From Ornithodoros turicata (Eukaryota > Arthropoda > Arachnida > Ixodida > Argasidae), in NCBI RefSeq assembly GCF_037126465.1, contig NC_088210.1, positions 29,537,511-29,601,510 on the forward strand: 64,000 nucleotides of DNA. Reading direction: 5' to 3'. The position numbers were made by a program, and so were the translations under genes. The notes beneath the pieces are model-generated. The model made no database searches, was not told where the DNA came from, and saw only the letters and a list, made by a program, of their open reading frames with translations. The first letter of the stretch is position 1. Each line of letters begins with the position of its first letter. Positions 1-12,157 of the stretch are shown here, piece after piece.

Positions 1-483
1 TCCAAGACTCATGAAAGGCGGAGGAAGAATACAATATGCACGAACCTAACGGCAGGACCTCTGGCCTTCTCGCTTGTGCCACCCAGCTGAGTGGCCTCCC
101 TTGCACCCGATATAACGCGGCTCGTTGGCCCAGCCTCAACTTTCATTGCTTAGAAAAAAATTACAACCCAGATCTGTCTGGTAACATTGAGAGTCTCCAG
201 TGATCAACACATTATTTTCTTCAAATCATGCAGATTCTCATGTTTCTCTTGTTTGGAATTTTCAGAAACGCCCGCATCTTCCCCGGGAGGAGGTTTGGCC
301 GCCTATACGACAAACGCAATTCAGATGAGAAGGACGAAGCGGTCACCTGTTACAGGTGAGGTTTCGCGCACGTATGACGTGTTAACAAGCAGGTGGTGGG
401 CTCAGACCCGACAGTAACGTTAGCATAACGACCTTTAAAAGTCATCGCGATTCATCTGCTCGCTCTGCCTTGACAACGGCCCC

Positions 484-905
484 CACTCTTAAAAATGAAT
501 TTCACCATTTCACCGCTTAGCACGTTCCTAGCCATCCATCATCTCGAAGGACATCGTTATCGGCCATGATTTGTCGAAAACGGGAGACACACGCCTTTTT
601 GTGGCAATTATGAACCGCATAAGTGTCACGAAAAAAGCTTACGGCTCCCGTTTTCCACAAATCAGGACAGATAACGATATCATTCGTGATGACGGCTGGC
701 TAGGAGCGTGCTATGGCATCGTTCGTTTCCCTGATTTGCTGAAAACGGGAGGCGTACGCCATTTTTGTAGCATTATGCCGTCCATAATTGCCTCAAAAAT
801 GGCGTACGCCCTCCGTTTTCAATCCAATCACGTGAGAGAACGTTGTCATTCGGGATGATGGTTGGCTAGGAGTGTGCTATGCAGTGAAGTTCATTCTTAA
901 GAGTG
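484..905. mobile_element. Composite of two family-1 MITE copies (subfamily A)
   Basis: Starts with the family terminus CACTCTTAAAAATGAA and ends TTCTTAAGAGTG. The left part is one copy lacking its right end (to about 712). The right part, from about 717, is a second copy lacking its left end. Both have the GGGAGGCGTACGCC core. Confidence 0.85.
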
Positions 906-907
906 TG

Positions 908-1103
908 CACTCTAAAAACTGAACTTCACTGCATAGCACGCTCGGCGCCAACCATTGTCACGAATGATAGGATTATATCCTCTGATACGAGTAGAGAGGG
1001 GGCGTACGCCCCCTCTCTCTTCGAATCAGAAGCGATAACCCTATCATTCGTTGCAATGCTTGTCGCAGAGCGCGCTATGCGGTGAAGTTCGGTTTTTAGA
1101 GCT
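908..1103. mobile_element. Family-1 MITE, subfamily B
   Basis: Hairpin copy with terminus CACTCTAAAAACTGAACTTC and the subfamily core GAGAGGGGGCGTACGCC. Inserted directly against the preceding copy with only TG between them (a mutated TA). Confidence 0.88.
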
Positions 1104-3389
1104 TATTACCACTTTTACGCATAAAAGGGTCGGAATTAGCCTAGATAGACAACACAATACGTGACGATAATATATATCCTAACCTATATCAAATCCATCT
1201 GATCTCTACGTAACTATAACGAAACAATCGCAGTTATGAAAACAAAAGCCTACACATTTATTTTCCGATTATGTAACTACGCAGCCACCCATTTATCAAG
1301 TTAACCGTGACCTACACGTTTCCGACAATGTTCCCATTGTAACAGTTAACATTAATTTGCGGCTGACCTTCAATTATCCGCCTGTCAGGTAAAGGACTTT
1401 TCCAAACGCGCGAAGAAACAAAACGAAACCAGATGCTCTGCACCTGAGTTTTCCCTGCACAGGTCGCCGTGTCTTTGATGACACGAGCCCATGATGAATG
1501 CCTTGGTTCCACGCTGCCGCGCGCACGCGTTATTTTTGCACGCGCGCTCTTTTGAAAGGCGAAAGCGTGAGATGGGCAGCAGCAACGTCTGTCGTGTTTG
1601 TGCGCGAACTTCCCGGAACAATCTTAATAAGCGTCTGGCGCGTGGAAAGAACGAGATGTAAAGACACGAAGTTGCGTGTCTGAGTTTTCCGCTTTACGAG
1701 CTCGTTTCCAAAAACGGAACGTACTTGAGAAATGGTTAACGAACGAGCAGCGCTTGATATGCGAGCTCCATTTTTCGATGAGTTTCTGGCACTCCTGAAA
1801 GAAGTGTTTCAAGTGCGTGAGGAGAAGTTTTGTAATGGTGGATCAGAGTAATTTATCGTCTGTTCAAAGCGAAAGCGCAAGAGAGAAAAAAAAATAATAA
1901 TTAAGTTGTCGGTACTTGAGTTTGGATTCCTGCTGCGTAATCGGACAGAATTAAATTGCACTGTGGAAGATCTATAGAAACGACGTGTATACAGTTGAAG
2001 AATTCGGGCGGTCATCTAAATATTGAACTTTTATATCATTTCTGGTTTATGGTTTCTCGTCTAAACGTTATTCTAAATAGTCTATGACCTCGAAATTATT
2101 TAAGTGCTCGAAAGTAAACAACAATAATGAATGAAGAAGGCAACAGCTGCCCAAAAAGCGCGATACGGGTCAGTAGAGCACAATCACATTAATTATAATG
2201 AAACTAATGAATATAAGGTAATAAATGCACAAAATTTAGGCACAGAAGGAAAAAGTACTGGTATCTTTCCATTATGTATCAAACAACAAATACTGGGCAT
2301 AGAAGGTTAGAGATGAATAACGGTGGTAAAAAAATAAAGGTACAAAAAAAATCACGTAAAAAATTACAGGTAAGCTAAAAATGCATTGATTATTAGAATG
2401 TCTCTGTTCTTACCATCAGCGTAGGCTACGACATGTACGATTACCTCGGTCACAAGCTCATCAGTCAACAAAGAAAGAAAGAAAAGAAAACGCGAAGACA
2501 GAAGAAAAAAAATAATCGCACTTCCTATATGAGGCAGCGGACTTTGAAGTTCGCACAATCAAGAGAAAGCATCATCCAAGAATTCTACGCACCCATTTGA
2601 CTTTCCTTCCCTCTCAGGACGCAACTAAACAACTTAAAGCAAAGTGAAAAGAAGTCCGCACCTTGACCTTCTTTTTAATCAACATCGCCCACGACGACAT
2701 CAGCTGTGCCGACCACATCACAACACGATAACACCTTATCCGATTGTCACGAAAATCTCTTCCCCCATCGCCTCGCGTCCGCCTGCGCCACGCGCTCCGA
2801 AAACAAAGTGATCTTGAACTGTAGCGTTTCCATACCTTCTCGACGGTGACGACCTAGTGAGTATTCGGCGACAGCGAAGCCACCCTTAAATTAGCCAGGT
2901 GAGTCACTCCCAACCACTGCAGGGGCAACCTGCTTGCGCGCGGAGTACGCAGTCCTGGCGCGCCGTTCGACGAGCAGCGAGACCTGTCTGTGCGAGAAGC
3001 CGTCGCGTGCAGCTGCGAGCCAAACGCGCGCGTTTAATCGCCAGAGCACGGAAAGGGTGGCTGGCACTAACGTTGACGTCTTATTTATACGAGATTGCGT
3101 TACGGCCGAACGTGCGTTGTTCAGGTGGGGGCCTCGTATTGTTCGGGTTCGAGCAATTAGGTTTAGAGAGTGCAGTTGAGTTAGAAAGAAAATTTATGTT
3201 TCTGGAACAAGCTGTTTTCGGGCCTCGGGGATGTTATAGAAAAAAAGTATAAAGGAAACGAGCAACAACAAACAAAAAGAACAGAAACATGGAAGCAACG
3301 GCAACAGATTTATGTTGATGACGATTAAAGGGGTGTTTCCATCATCGCTGGCGATGCCTCACACTCCAAGAAACAGAAGCAGTAAATCG
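1104..3389. other. Gene-poor stretch with a CpG-rich segment
   Basis: Nothing coding that I trust. 2010-2360 is AT-rich. About 2750-3190 is CpG-rich with a consensus donor CCAG|GTGAGT at 2897 (plus strand), which could mark an untranslated first exon. No start codon or downstream exon was identified. Confidence 0.3.
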
Positions 3390-3390
3390 G

Positions 3391-3488
3391 GGAGCAATTA
3401 CAGCTTCTAGTCCCCAGAATTGCCAGTAGTCGCCATCTTGGTCCCCTGACCTTCAAATTTACCCTCCAGCACTATTCAGATGATCCCC
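3391..3488. mobile_element. Family-3 repeat fragment
   Basis: GAGCAATTACAGCTTCTAGT text shared with 33438-33640, 31008-31200 and 58222-58600. Abuts a family-1 MITE. Confidence 0.6.
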
Positions 3489-3489
3489 A

Positions 3490-3738
3490 CACTCTTAAAA
3501 ATGAACTTCACCGCATAGTACACTGTTAGCCAACCATAATCTGGAAGGATATCGTTATCTGCCCTGATTTGTTTGAAACGGGAGGCGTACGCCTTTTTTG
3601 TGGCACTTGTGCTGCTCGTAATTGTCACAAAAAAGGCGGACGCCTCCCGTGTTCAACAAATCAGTGCTGATAACTATATCATTCCAGATTATGGTTGGCT
3701 AAGAGCACGCTATGCGGTGAAGTTCCTGTTTAACAGTG
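3490..3738. mobile_element. Family-1 MITE, subfamily A
   Basis: Full hairpin copy, CACTCTTAAAAATGAACTTC to TTTAACAGTG, followed by TA. It abuts a family-3 fragment on its left. Confidence 0.9.
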
Positions 3739-6256
3739 TAGACTTCACGTAGACTGCGGTGTATTTGTACCCCGAGGAAACTAGTGGTTCCATCCAAGAC
3801 TTGATACAGGAATATCTTACTGCAATACTTCTCTCTTCTTTGTTTTTTTTAGCCGTTATCTCCGGTTCACTTATAACGAAATTCGCTGTATCCGTGTAAT
3901 ACGTACTGCGATGCGCCTGTACTGCTTTCAAGTCAAATCAGTTACTTCATCCCGTATAGGAATGTGGACGCCAGGCTTAGCTAAGACTTTTACCATAGAA
4001 TGAGCGTGCCTGCCCGCAAAACATTTCTCCCCCTTTTGTTGTTGATTGCAGGCTATTTCTTACGCTGTCCCGTGATGTTTACCTGACGGCGTCATCCCGG
4101 CCCTTAGCTAGCCCGCCGAAAATATCGCAACCCACAAACCATCTTCGCAGCCCCGTAACTCTTTCCGAAAAGTGGTTCATTTTCGAAAAGAACACGTGTA
4201 GTCGCATGCTTTTCTTCTCTACCGGGATGTTGAACATCCTGCCGGAACAGCAATGTTCATTGAAACAGGATAAAAATAAAGACTCCGGTGTACCCGTCTT
4301 TAGTTTTTATGCTCTTGTATCTTGTGTAACAGGCAGCCCATTGAAGCTTCGTGTTCACCGAAAAATGAGCCACCCCCACGTCCCCCACCCCTTCCTGCTG
4401 TCCTCTCTCCATCTGTCCACATCTGAACGCCGCTCATAGCCATAGCTGCTTCGCGGCGCTAACGAAAGAAAGATAAAAATGGGCCCATTCATGTCACGGG
4501 ACTCGTCCTACTTAGGATGTTGCTTTCATATTTTGCTCTCGTTTTTCGGAGCACGGTGGAAGCGATCTGGGTAAATTAACCACACAATAATAAAGAAATA
4601 AACAATAATACTAAATACATAATATCAGGAACCAGGAATAAAGGAATCAAAATACAAAATTCCCCGTTTGTTTGATCTGCGTGTAGAGGTGAATCGGCCA
4701 CCTGATCACCATTTAATGTATATGTGTGTGTGTGTTTGCGTGTGGCTCTTATCATATCTCATGGATTTTATATTCTTCCGACGGTTGGCCGGAGGTGGTA
4801 CAATATCCACAGTACCCGGATGCGCATTGGAAGTGAGCGGAGAGTGGGAACAACAACATCAAATAAATTGATGATGATACCGTGGGAGAGGGTAATGGGA
4901 GAGGGACGAAGAACTACGTAAGGGTGTTCATTCCACTCGACTCGGTGCCCCATTGTTATTACGTATCATTAGGCTTAATAATCTATTATAATTAGGCTCA
5001 ATTATTTATAATTAGGCTCGAAATTGCGCTGTCAGTACTGTAGATAAATAAAATTTAGCAGAAAATTATTCGCTCGGGCTTCGTCCCCGTTCCCCTGCAG
5101 TGTAGTCGGTCATCATGCGGCACCACAAACACGTGGGGCAACTTCGATATGGCAACAAAACAACAGCTTTCACGCGCGAACTTTAACTCACCTTCCTAAA
5201 CCGTCCATGCTTCAGTGGCACTTCCATGTAATCCGTCTATCCGTCGAGCACGGGGAGACGCAACACACATTCATAGTCTACCCGTACAGACACGAACCCA
5301 CGATGAAATCGAACACATACGGAGTATTCTTCGAGGAAGCGATGTGAAGTCGGTCATCAGGAATAGATAGAGGAAAACGCGTAGAAAAAAGAAAGAAGGG
5401 GAAAAGAACAAACAGTCGTTCCTTGGTCGCCAGAAGGCTCAACACGACAGGTGCCAAGATTCTGGCCAGAAGAAAAGGCTTTGTTGTCTGCTTTTTTGCC
5501 TCACTTCATTAAGTGGTTGCGTGATATTGCAATCTGACATTGGGTGAGGCTTTAATCTAAGTCTGTATAATTTTGTGATCTGAAATGAGAGCTATGGGGT
5601 GCGGTTGTAGCCTCTGGAATGCTTCTTCGGTATTTCTTTCGCGTATGTATACATTGCGACACTTGTTACACTCGGTGAATATGATAATTTATGCGTCGCT
5701 TTCTTTCATTGCTCTTTATGGCAGGTACTTAGTCTCCCATCTCACAGGGAATACTGACCGAAGTAAAGCTCCGCAGCACCGTTTTATTCCGTTAAAACGA
5801 GAGAAAAACAAAAGCCTCGTCGTTATTCTGTGACGTCGGTGTATAGTACTTCGTGCGCAAAATATAGAAAACGTACACGCGTGTGATTTGCATAGGCCGT
5901 TGTATCTTTTGTGAAGTGTCGGCGCGCATAGAGTTTACTTCGTTTAAGACGTGTATTACTAATAGACCTTTTTACTAAAAACGAGCGATCTCTTGCGGGA
6001 ACTGTCGAGCCTTGAAACGAACGCACACTGCTTGGAGGCATCCCTTTCTCAAAGGAAGACGTCTTCACTCTTACAGCGGATGGTGGTGGCGAGAGGGTGG
6101 TGAAAAGGGGGTATGGGGGGGGGGGAGGAGTAATGGCAGGATCGGCTCGACGTTGTTGGCCACACAGAAGTGGGCGTAGGTCACTACTACAGCAAAAAAG
6201 AAAAGAAAAGAAAGAAAAAAAAGACAAGAAAGGGAGAGACGGATGGGGAATGGAGG
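3739..6256. other. Non-coding stretch
   Basis: Contains a short (TG)n tract at 4722-4735, ATTAGGCT repeats near 4970-5020 and a G-run at 6114-6126. No exon or structured repeat was recognised. Confidence 0.4.
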
Positions 6257-6492
6257 GTGGTGAACTTCACCGCATAGCACGTTCCTACTTCCTAGCCAAC
6301 TATAATCTCGAATGGCATCGTTCTGCCTCCTGAATTGCCGTAAACGGAGGGTGTCCGCCTTTTTTGTGACACTTACGCATTTCATAGTTGTCACAAAAAT
6401 GGCGTGCGCCTCCCACTTCCAGCAAACGATGTCCTTTCGAGATGATGGTTTGCTAGGAGCGTGCTATGCCGTGAAATTTTGTTTCAAGGGTG
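6257..6492. mobile_element. Family-1 MITE, degraded
   Basis: Recognisable GAACTTCACCGCATAGCAC left arm and GGAGCGTGCTATGCCGTGAA right arm. Termini and core are mutated. Confidence 0.75.
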
Positions 6493-7398
6493 CACCGCCC
6501 ATTTTGTAAAGCGCCTGAGTTGCTGGTTTCAATACCGTGTTGTGTGCGAGCGATCCAATTAAAGTGCGGGATTAGATGCCTCGTTTTATGCACAACGCAA
6601 CTCAATCTGAACCAGCCTCGTGAAGCGGCAGGTTTATTTTGGGTTCGCCTGCAAACAGACGGATGAATGGCGTTGAAACGTGTGACGTAGTAAAAAATAA
6701 CAACGGTACAAGAGCACAGAGTAACGATAAGTAATTGAAATGTTTCTGTCGATAGCAGGGGAAAAAGTTATTACGACCCTCTGTCCCTCGTCAGCTGAAG
6801 TATCTTTTTATGAGCATCCTATGCAGAATATGGCAGACTAAACGACAGAGCTGCGCTAATGGGCTTTTTAATTAATTGCCTTGGCAACGGGAGTTAGTCG
6901 AGAGAAATTTTGTCCGTCGTTAGTTTTGGACACGGCGATTTATTTTTGCGTGGGTTGGATGCTTTCTCAATTTTCTTCCCTTTATTTGGCTCCAACCTGT
7001 CCTGTATTTTACTTGTATTTTACTTATATGTACTTGTATGTTACCTGTATTTTACTTGTATATACTTTGCCGAAGCCGGTGGCCACTAGGTGGAAAGGTC
7101 CTAGTGGCTCAGATACGCCGTCTTCCGCGAGGGACGTTAAATGTGGTGTGCCGTGTGCCGAGATTTCGGCACACCTTAAAGAACACTCCGGTGAAGAAAC
7201 CCGACCACTGTGACGTCACTCATGTTTACCCTTGTCTCACGACGTAAAGGCCCGAATGTTTTAGACATTTAGTTTAGCCCCGTGGTTTAGAATAGCGTTT
7301 GTTGGAAGCGTAAGCGCATAACGTGAACGATATATTGGACTCAAAGGACCTGTCTGCACAGTGCTTATATAGAATAGCGTTTCCATGGCATAAGGGTA

Positions 7399-7837
7399 CA
7401 CTCTTAAAAGTAAACTTCACCGCATAGCATGGTCCTAGCCAACCATCATCACGAATGATATCAGGAAAATGATATCGATATGAAAACAAGAGGCGTACGC
7501 CTTCCGTTTTCAACAAATCAGGGCAGATAACAATACCATTCGAGATGATGGGTGGGTACACTGTTAAAACAGAACTTCACCACATAGCACGCTACTAGCC
7601 AACCATCATACCGAATGATATCATTTTGTGTCATGATTTGTTCAAAACAGGGGGGTGGCGCCTATCTGGGACAAGATAATCTGTCCCAGATAGGCGCCTC
7701 CCCCCTGTTTTGAACAAATCATGACACAAAATGATATCATTCGGTATGATGGTTGGCTAGTAGCGTGCTATGTGGTGAAGTTCTGTTTTAACAGTGTAGG
7801 AGCGTGCTATGCGGTAAGAAGTTCTTTTCTAAGAGTA
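7399..7837. mobile_element. Family-1 MITE (subfamily A), split by a nested copy
   Basis: Left part 7399-7556 and right part 7799-7837 of one element. The intervening 7559-7796 is a second, complete MITE. TA is present on both sides of the inner element. Confidence 0.85.
7559..7796. mobile_element. Family-1 MITE, subfamily C, nested
   Basis: Near-perfect hairpin from CACTGTTAAAACAGAACTTC to TTTTAACAGTG, with the core GGCGCCTATCTGGGACA. Flanked by TA (7557-7558 and 7797-7798), exactly where the host MITE has its conserved TAGGAGCG. Confidence 0.9.
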
Positions 7838-8244
7838 TGCGGCTTTGAGTACGCCGCTTGCAGCGCCGTTACGGCTAGAAACGAATACATTAAAAAAAAA
7901 AAAGAATAGAAAACCGAAAACACAGAGGAATCACTTTTTCTAAGCACGCTTTATTGTTCATAATAAAAAAATATGCTACTGCAAGACAACTCATTGTGTT
8001 CTTGTGAATTACTTTCCGACATTTAGCAGACGACGCGTTTCTCGTCGTCCGCGAGAGCAACGCAGAGCCGCGAAACCAGCTTCCCGTGGCCCCACAATTT
8101 CCAATAAATAGCGAGCTCGCGCGAAACGCAAAGGCTGAGTTTACGTTCTCTGCATGCGCAGTTGCAATAACGCTATTTCTGGCACTCGCAAAGTTCCTAC
8201 GTGCGCTATTGTAAAACTCTTTTGACTTGCGAAACAGGACTTAC

Positions 8245-8463
8245 CAGGTGATCATGACCTAGGAGGGCGCCACCGTCCTCCTTACGGAAGGACCCGTATG
8301 AAGGGGCGTCCGAGGCTCCGTTTAGTTCGTACTTCTCTCCATGCTGACCCAGTCGGGGCATGTTGTCCTCACTGCCCTCCGGCTCCTGAACTGCGCCCTG
8401 TTCTGCAGTCGAAGCTCCTTCGGTAGGTGCAGAGCTGGGAGGCAAGAGTGAAGACACAGACAT
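8245..8463 (-). CDS. Probable first coding exon of an unidentified gene (73 codons)
   Basis: Not recognised. Reads MSVSSLLPPSSAPTEGAST to LLGHDHL and is followed by a near-consensus donor (CTG|GTAAGT, intron from 8244 leftwards). The sequence is hydrophilic, acidic and Ser/Pro-rich, with no signal peptide or membrane span. It resembles the cytosolic N-terminus of a multi-pass protein. It carries an acidic dileucine-type motif (DGGALL) and a YGSF motif, both known lysosomal/endosomal sorting signals, near the end of the exon. An A/T motif CTTAAATAG lies about 55 bases upstream of the ATG. No continuation exon was found between here and position 1, so the gene probably leaves the window on the left or has small exons I missed. 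Confidence 0.45.
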
Positions 8464-8788
8464 TACACGCACGCAATCACGATGTTTCTTTGTATTTCTC
8501 CGTGATTTCTATTTAAGTATTCTACAGTGCAGGAGAAGAATGAGACGGAACGTGACGGTGATGTTGTTGAAACGGAAGTTGTGATGAAATTATTGGCAGC
8601 AGTGCGATTTCCACGTGCCTGGGACGGAGATTGCGCTTATCTCTTCGCGATCGATCAAAGTGTGGTGGGCGCAATCCTGCATGAGATGGCCATTCGTTTT
8701 TCACTTTCCTGGCTCTCCCTATATGCCACGTGTCTCCGCCAGCTCATTGTCATTTTACATCACATACAGTCCCGTCGGTATTGGGGTA

Positions 8789-9036
8789 CACTCTTAAAAA
8801 TGAACTTCACCGCATAGCACGCTCCTAGCCAACGACCATCTCGAATGATATCGTTATCTGCCCTGATTTGTTGAAAACGGGAGGCGTACACCTTTCTTGT
8901 GACACTTATGCTGCTCATAATTGTCACAAAAAGGCGTACGCCTCCCGTTTTCAACAAATCAGGGCAGATAACGATATCATTCGAGATGATCGTTGGCTAG
9001 GAGCGTCCTATGCGGTGAAGTTCATTTCTAAGAGTG
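8789..9036. mobile_element. Family-1 MITE, subfamily A
   Basis: Well-preserved copy flanked by TA on both sides. Arms pair over nearly the whole length. Confidence 0.92.
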
Positions 9037-9038
9037 TA

Positions 9039-9075
9039 GGAGCGTGCTGCGCAGCGAAGCTCTGTTTTCAGAGTG
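9039..9075. mobile_element. Right-end fragment of a family-1 MITE
   Basis: GGAGCGTGCTGCGCAGCGAA to TCAGAGTG, the last 37 bases of an element whose rest is missing. Probably the remnant of a host copy into which 8789-9036 inserted at the same TA. Confidence 0.7.
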
Positions 9076-10409
9076 TAAGAGCACATCCTTCTCAATTGCC
9101 CGCTCTACCAACCTTTTCGACCCACACTTTCAGTGTCTCCAGCTGGACTCTCTCCCTCTCACCATGTCAATCTTTTTGGACTCCGTACTCATTATTCCAT
9201 TTCATCACATTAGCGCAAGCAATAAGAACAACAATAATAGTGATAATAATAATGGGATAGAGTATCGCTCCTTGCGATGACACCCCAGAATACGCCATCA
9301 TTAAAATAAAGTTGTTGTCGTCCGGAGTACACTACAGTAGATGAACAGGAGCCTATTTCAGTGCAATGACGACGTCAGTGGCAAGAGAAGTTCTAAGCGA
9401 GTGCAAACATCAGCAAGCAGTGCGATGGACAACGAACTGTGTGGTGAACCAGATAGATCAAATCATCTGACCAAAATCGTTTGATCAAATAGACCAATAG
9501 ACCAAACATAGAAGACATATCCAGTGCCATTTTACGCGGTGTGCCACAGAATGCTCGTGATTTTAGCGAGCGTACTTCTTTAGGGTCCTTTTTCTATATA
9601 GGGGATTTGCGACAGAGTACACTTCGACGATTATGGTGCGCGCTAACCGATCGTAAGCTTAACTACCCTATTTTCCCCCTTAGGAGTCTCTTGCTTTAGC
9701 ACGGGCGAACAGAATAGCAACTTTTCCTCATATAATATCGGTACAGTCGTGGCGAGTACGTGCTTTAGCGAGCCCTTTCATCATTTTTCTCTCTTTCCCT
9801 TCCTTCAACGTCAACACACGCATGCTAGTAAAATCCAACCATCTTTAAGGGATTACGCAACGGTGGCCGTAATGGAAAACTGCTTGCAGGAGGACTTAGA
9901 AAAGCCTAGGAGACTGGCAGCTATTCTAAGTCAAGCCCTCGAGGTACTTGCTATATGCTCAAGTGCACACAGTTAGAGTTAGCTATAGATTAGGAAAGAA
10001 ACAATAAATGAAGTAACATTAACTCAGCATCCATTAAGGACTCTACCTGCTTCCTTGCAAGGGATATACGCGAGCACAACACACCGGGACTGGAAAGACA
10101 AGTACGGCGTGAGATGTCCGACGCAGTTTGTGCACCACATCGGTTCAAAAAAAAAGTAAAAAGAAAATATAGCTAATCTCATTACGCATGATTGATTCAC
10201 GCTATTCTGGTTCAGGAAGGTAATTACAAGAGCGCTTGCTTGCCTCTGATTACGTGGATTATCGCTAGTGCATAAAAACTGAGCGAAAGCTGTAGGGCTG
10301 TCATCCATGCGCATGCGCATGCTGAAATGAGTGAAGACTTTGAAATATTTCATTGTCACTCTCATTCACTCAGATTTGGATCTTGTTTAACGGTTCGACC
10401 TGACGCTTA

Positions 10410-10551
10410 CACTCTAAAAACAGAACTTCACCGCATAGCACGCTGTGCGCCAACCATTGCCACGAGTGATAGGGTTATCGCTTCTGATTAGAGGAGAGAA
10501 GGGGGCGTACGCCTTGTTGAAGTGATGTTTTTTCTTTCTGTTTTCAGAGTG
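10410..10551. mobile_element. Family-1 MITE, subfamily B, internally deleted
   Basis: Both termini present (CACTCTAAAAACAGAACTTC and TTTTCAGAGTG) with TA flanks. Most of the right arm is deleted. Confidence 0.85.
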
Positions 10552-10567
10552 TAGGTTCGCATTCCTG

Positions 10568-10804
10568 CACTTTTAAAACAGAACTCCACCACATAGCACG
10601 CTCCTAGCCAACCATCATTCCGAATGGTATCATTCTGTGTCATGATTTGTTCAAAACAGGGGGAGGAGTCTATTTGGGACATGCAAAATGTGTCCCAGAT
10701 AGGCGCATCCTCCAATTTTCAGCAAATAATGACACAGAATGATATCATTCGGAATGATGGTTGGCTAGGAGCGTGCTATGTGGCGAAGTTCTGTTTTAGC
10801 CGTG
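10568..10804. mobile_element. Family-1 MITE, subfamily C
   Basis: Same core as the nested 7559 copy (GTCCCAGATAGGCGC), with somewhat diverged termini. It lies 16 bases after the previous copy. Confidence 0.85.
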
Positions 10805-11170
10805 TGTATAGCATTTGCCACATGATTTGAGCACGCGGAACTGTGCCGGAATTCGCAACGCCGATACCAATGGGGTTCTACTATGGTTAGCTATAGTTCC
10901 AACTCAGCACTGAGCTTCGTCTGAGACGCGGAAGAAGTCTAGACGAGGAGCACGAGGGACTTGCGGCGCGTGCTTCGATGGTTCATCCGCATTCAACAAC
11001 TGGTTCCAGAGAAGCGGGGGTACCATGGTTCTTTTTCCCTTGATCGTGGTCGGCTCTGCTCTGGTAGTTAGCGTGCGATGCGTAGACGTACTCGCTCCGG
11101 GGTTGCCGAAGCTGCCGGTTTTGTTCCGTAAGTGAATCTTCATTTTAGGAACACCATAACACCTTCTTTT

Positions 11171-11424
11171 CACGGGAAAACTGAACTTCGCCGCATAGCA
11201 CCCTGTTGTCGAACCGCAATCCCGAGTGACAACGTTATGTCCCCTGATTGGTTAAAAACGGGGAGGCGTACGCCTTTTTGTGACGCTTATGCAGTTACGT
11301 TAATTGTCACAAAAGGCCGTACGCTCCACGCTTTCCACGAATCAGGAGGAAGCTACGGTATCATCCTGTGCAGTGGTCAGTCTTCACCGTGCTGTGTGGT
11401 GAAGAGTCTGTTTTAAGAGCAGTG
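11171..11424. mobile_element. Family-1 MITE, diverged
   Basis: Older copy: arms and the GGGAGGCGTACGCC core are clear, but there are many substitutions. Confidence 0.75.
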
Positions 11425-11511
11425 TGAGTGATCGAGCTGCTTATCCTTAAAACGCGGTCTGGTCATCGAGCAGTAACATTTAAGGTTGGCGTACAACGGT
11501 AGCTTCATACA

Positions 11512-11760
11512 CACTCTTAAAATTGAGTTTCACCGCATAGCACGCTCCTAGCCAACAATTATATCGAATGATATCTTTACCTGCCCTGATTTGTTGAAAA
11601 CGGGAGGCGTACGCCTTTTTTGTGACAATTATGAACAGCATAAGCGTCACAAAAAAGGCGTACGCCTCCCGTTTTGAGCAAATCAGGGCAGGTAACGATA
11701 TCATTCGAGATTATGGTTCGCTGGGAGCGTGCTATGCGGCGAAGTTCATTTTTAAGAGTG
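11512..11760. mobile_element. Family-1 MITE, subfamily A (first of a direct pair)
   Basis: Complete copy whose last base (GAGTG) is immediately followed by the first base of another complete copy. Confidence 0.92.
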
Positions 11761-12016
11761 CACTGTTAAAAATGAACTTCACCGCATTGCACGCTCTGTG
11801 CCAACCATTGTCACGAATGATGTCGTTATCAGTATCTATTTGTTGAAAACGGGAGGCGTGTGCCTTTTCTGTGACAATTACGAGTGTGAACAGCATAAGT
11901 GTCACAAAAAAAGGCGTACGCCTCCCGTTTTCAACAACTCATCGCAGATAACGATATCACTCGAGATGATGGTTGGCTGGGAGCGTACTATGCGGTGAAG
12001 TTCATTTTTAAGAGTG
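11761..12016. mobile_element. Family-1 MITE, subfamily A/B mosaic (second of the pair)
   Basis: Starts CACTGTTAAAAATGAACTTC. Its left arm has the subfamily B text (CTCTGTGCCAACCATTG), while the core and right arm are subfamily A. Confidence 0.88.
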
Positions 12017-12157
12017 TAGGCAAGAGTTAGACCCATGGCTGTTCCAGTTTCATTGCATGCACTTCTTTAAAAGTACATACATAGTATTAGATGTGAGAAG
12101 AAGGGTGAAGAAAAAGCTGTGTTAAACAGTTTGACAAGTCCCATCTTCCCCAAAACT

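Noticed and set aside
2899..3252. Arg-rich open frames over the CpG-rich stretch
   Set aside because: Two overlapping frames are open purely because of GC content; no splice or start context supports translation.
5823..6227. Minus-strand frame with poly-Phe/Ser and poly-Pro
   Set aside because: Produced by A-rich and G-run simple sequence; not a gene.
7274..7561. Many 60-130 codon frames containing variants of the same peptide (DNDIIRDDGWLGACYAVKF)
   Set aside because: These are translations of the family-1 MITE arms repeated throughout 1-22 kb, not a protein family.
9341..9484. 47-codon plus-strand open frame starting MNRSLFQCNDD
   Set aside because: Plausible composition but no promoter, no compatible donor phase for the downstream gene and no recognisable motif.
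9832..9942. Possible plus-strand exon reading KIQPSLRDYATVAVMENCLQ onwards
   Set aside because: Looks protein-like, but its usable donors leave phase 0 or 1, which cannot join the phase required by the exon at 12712. No other partner was seen.
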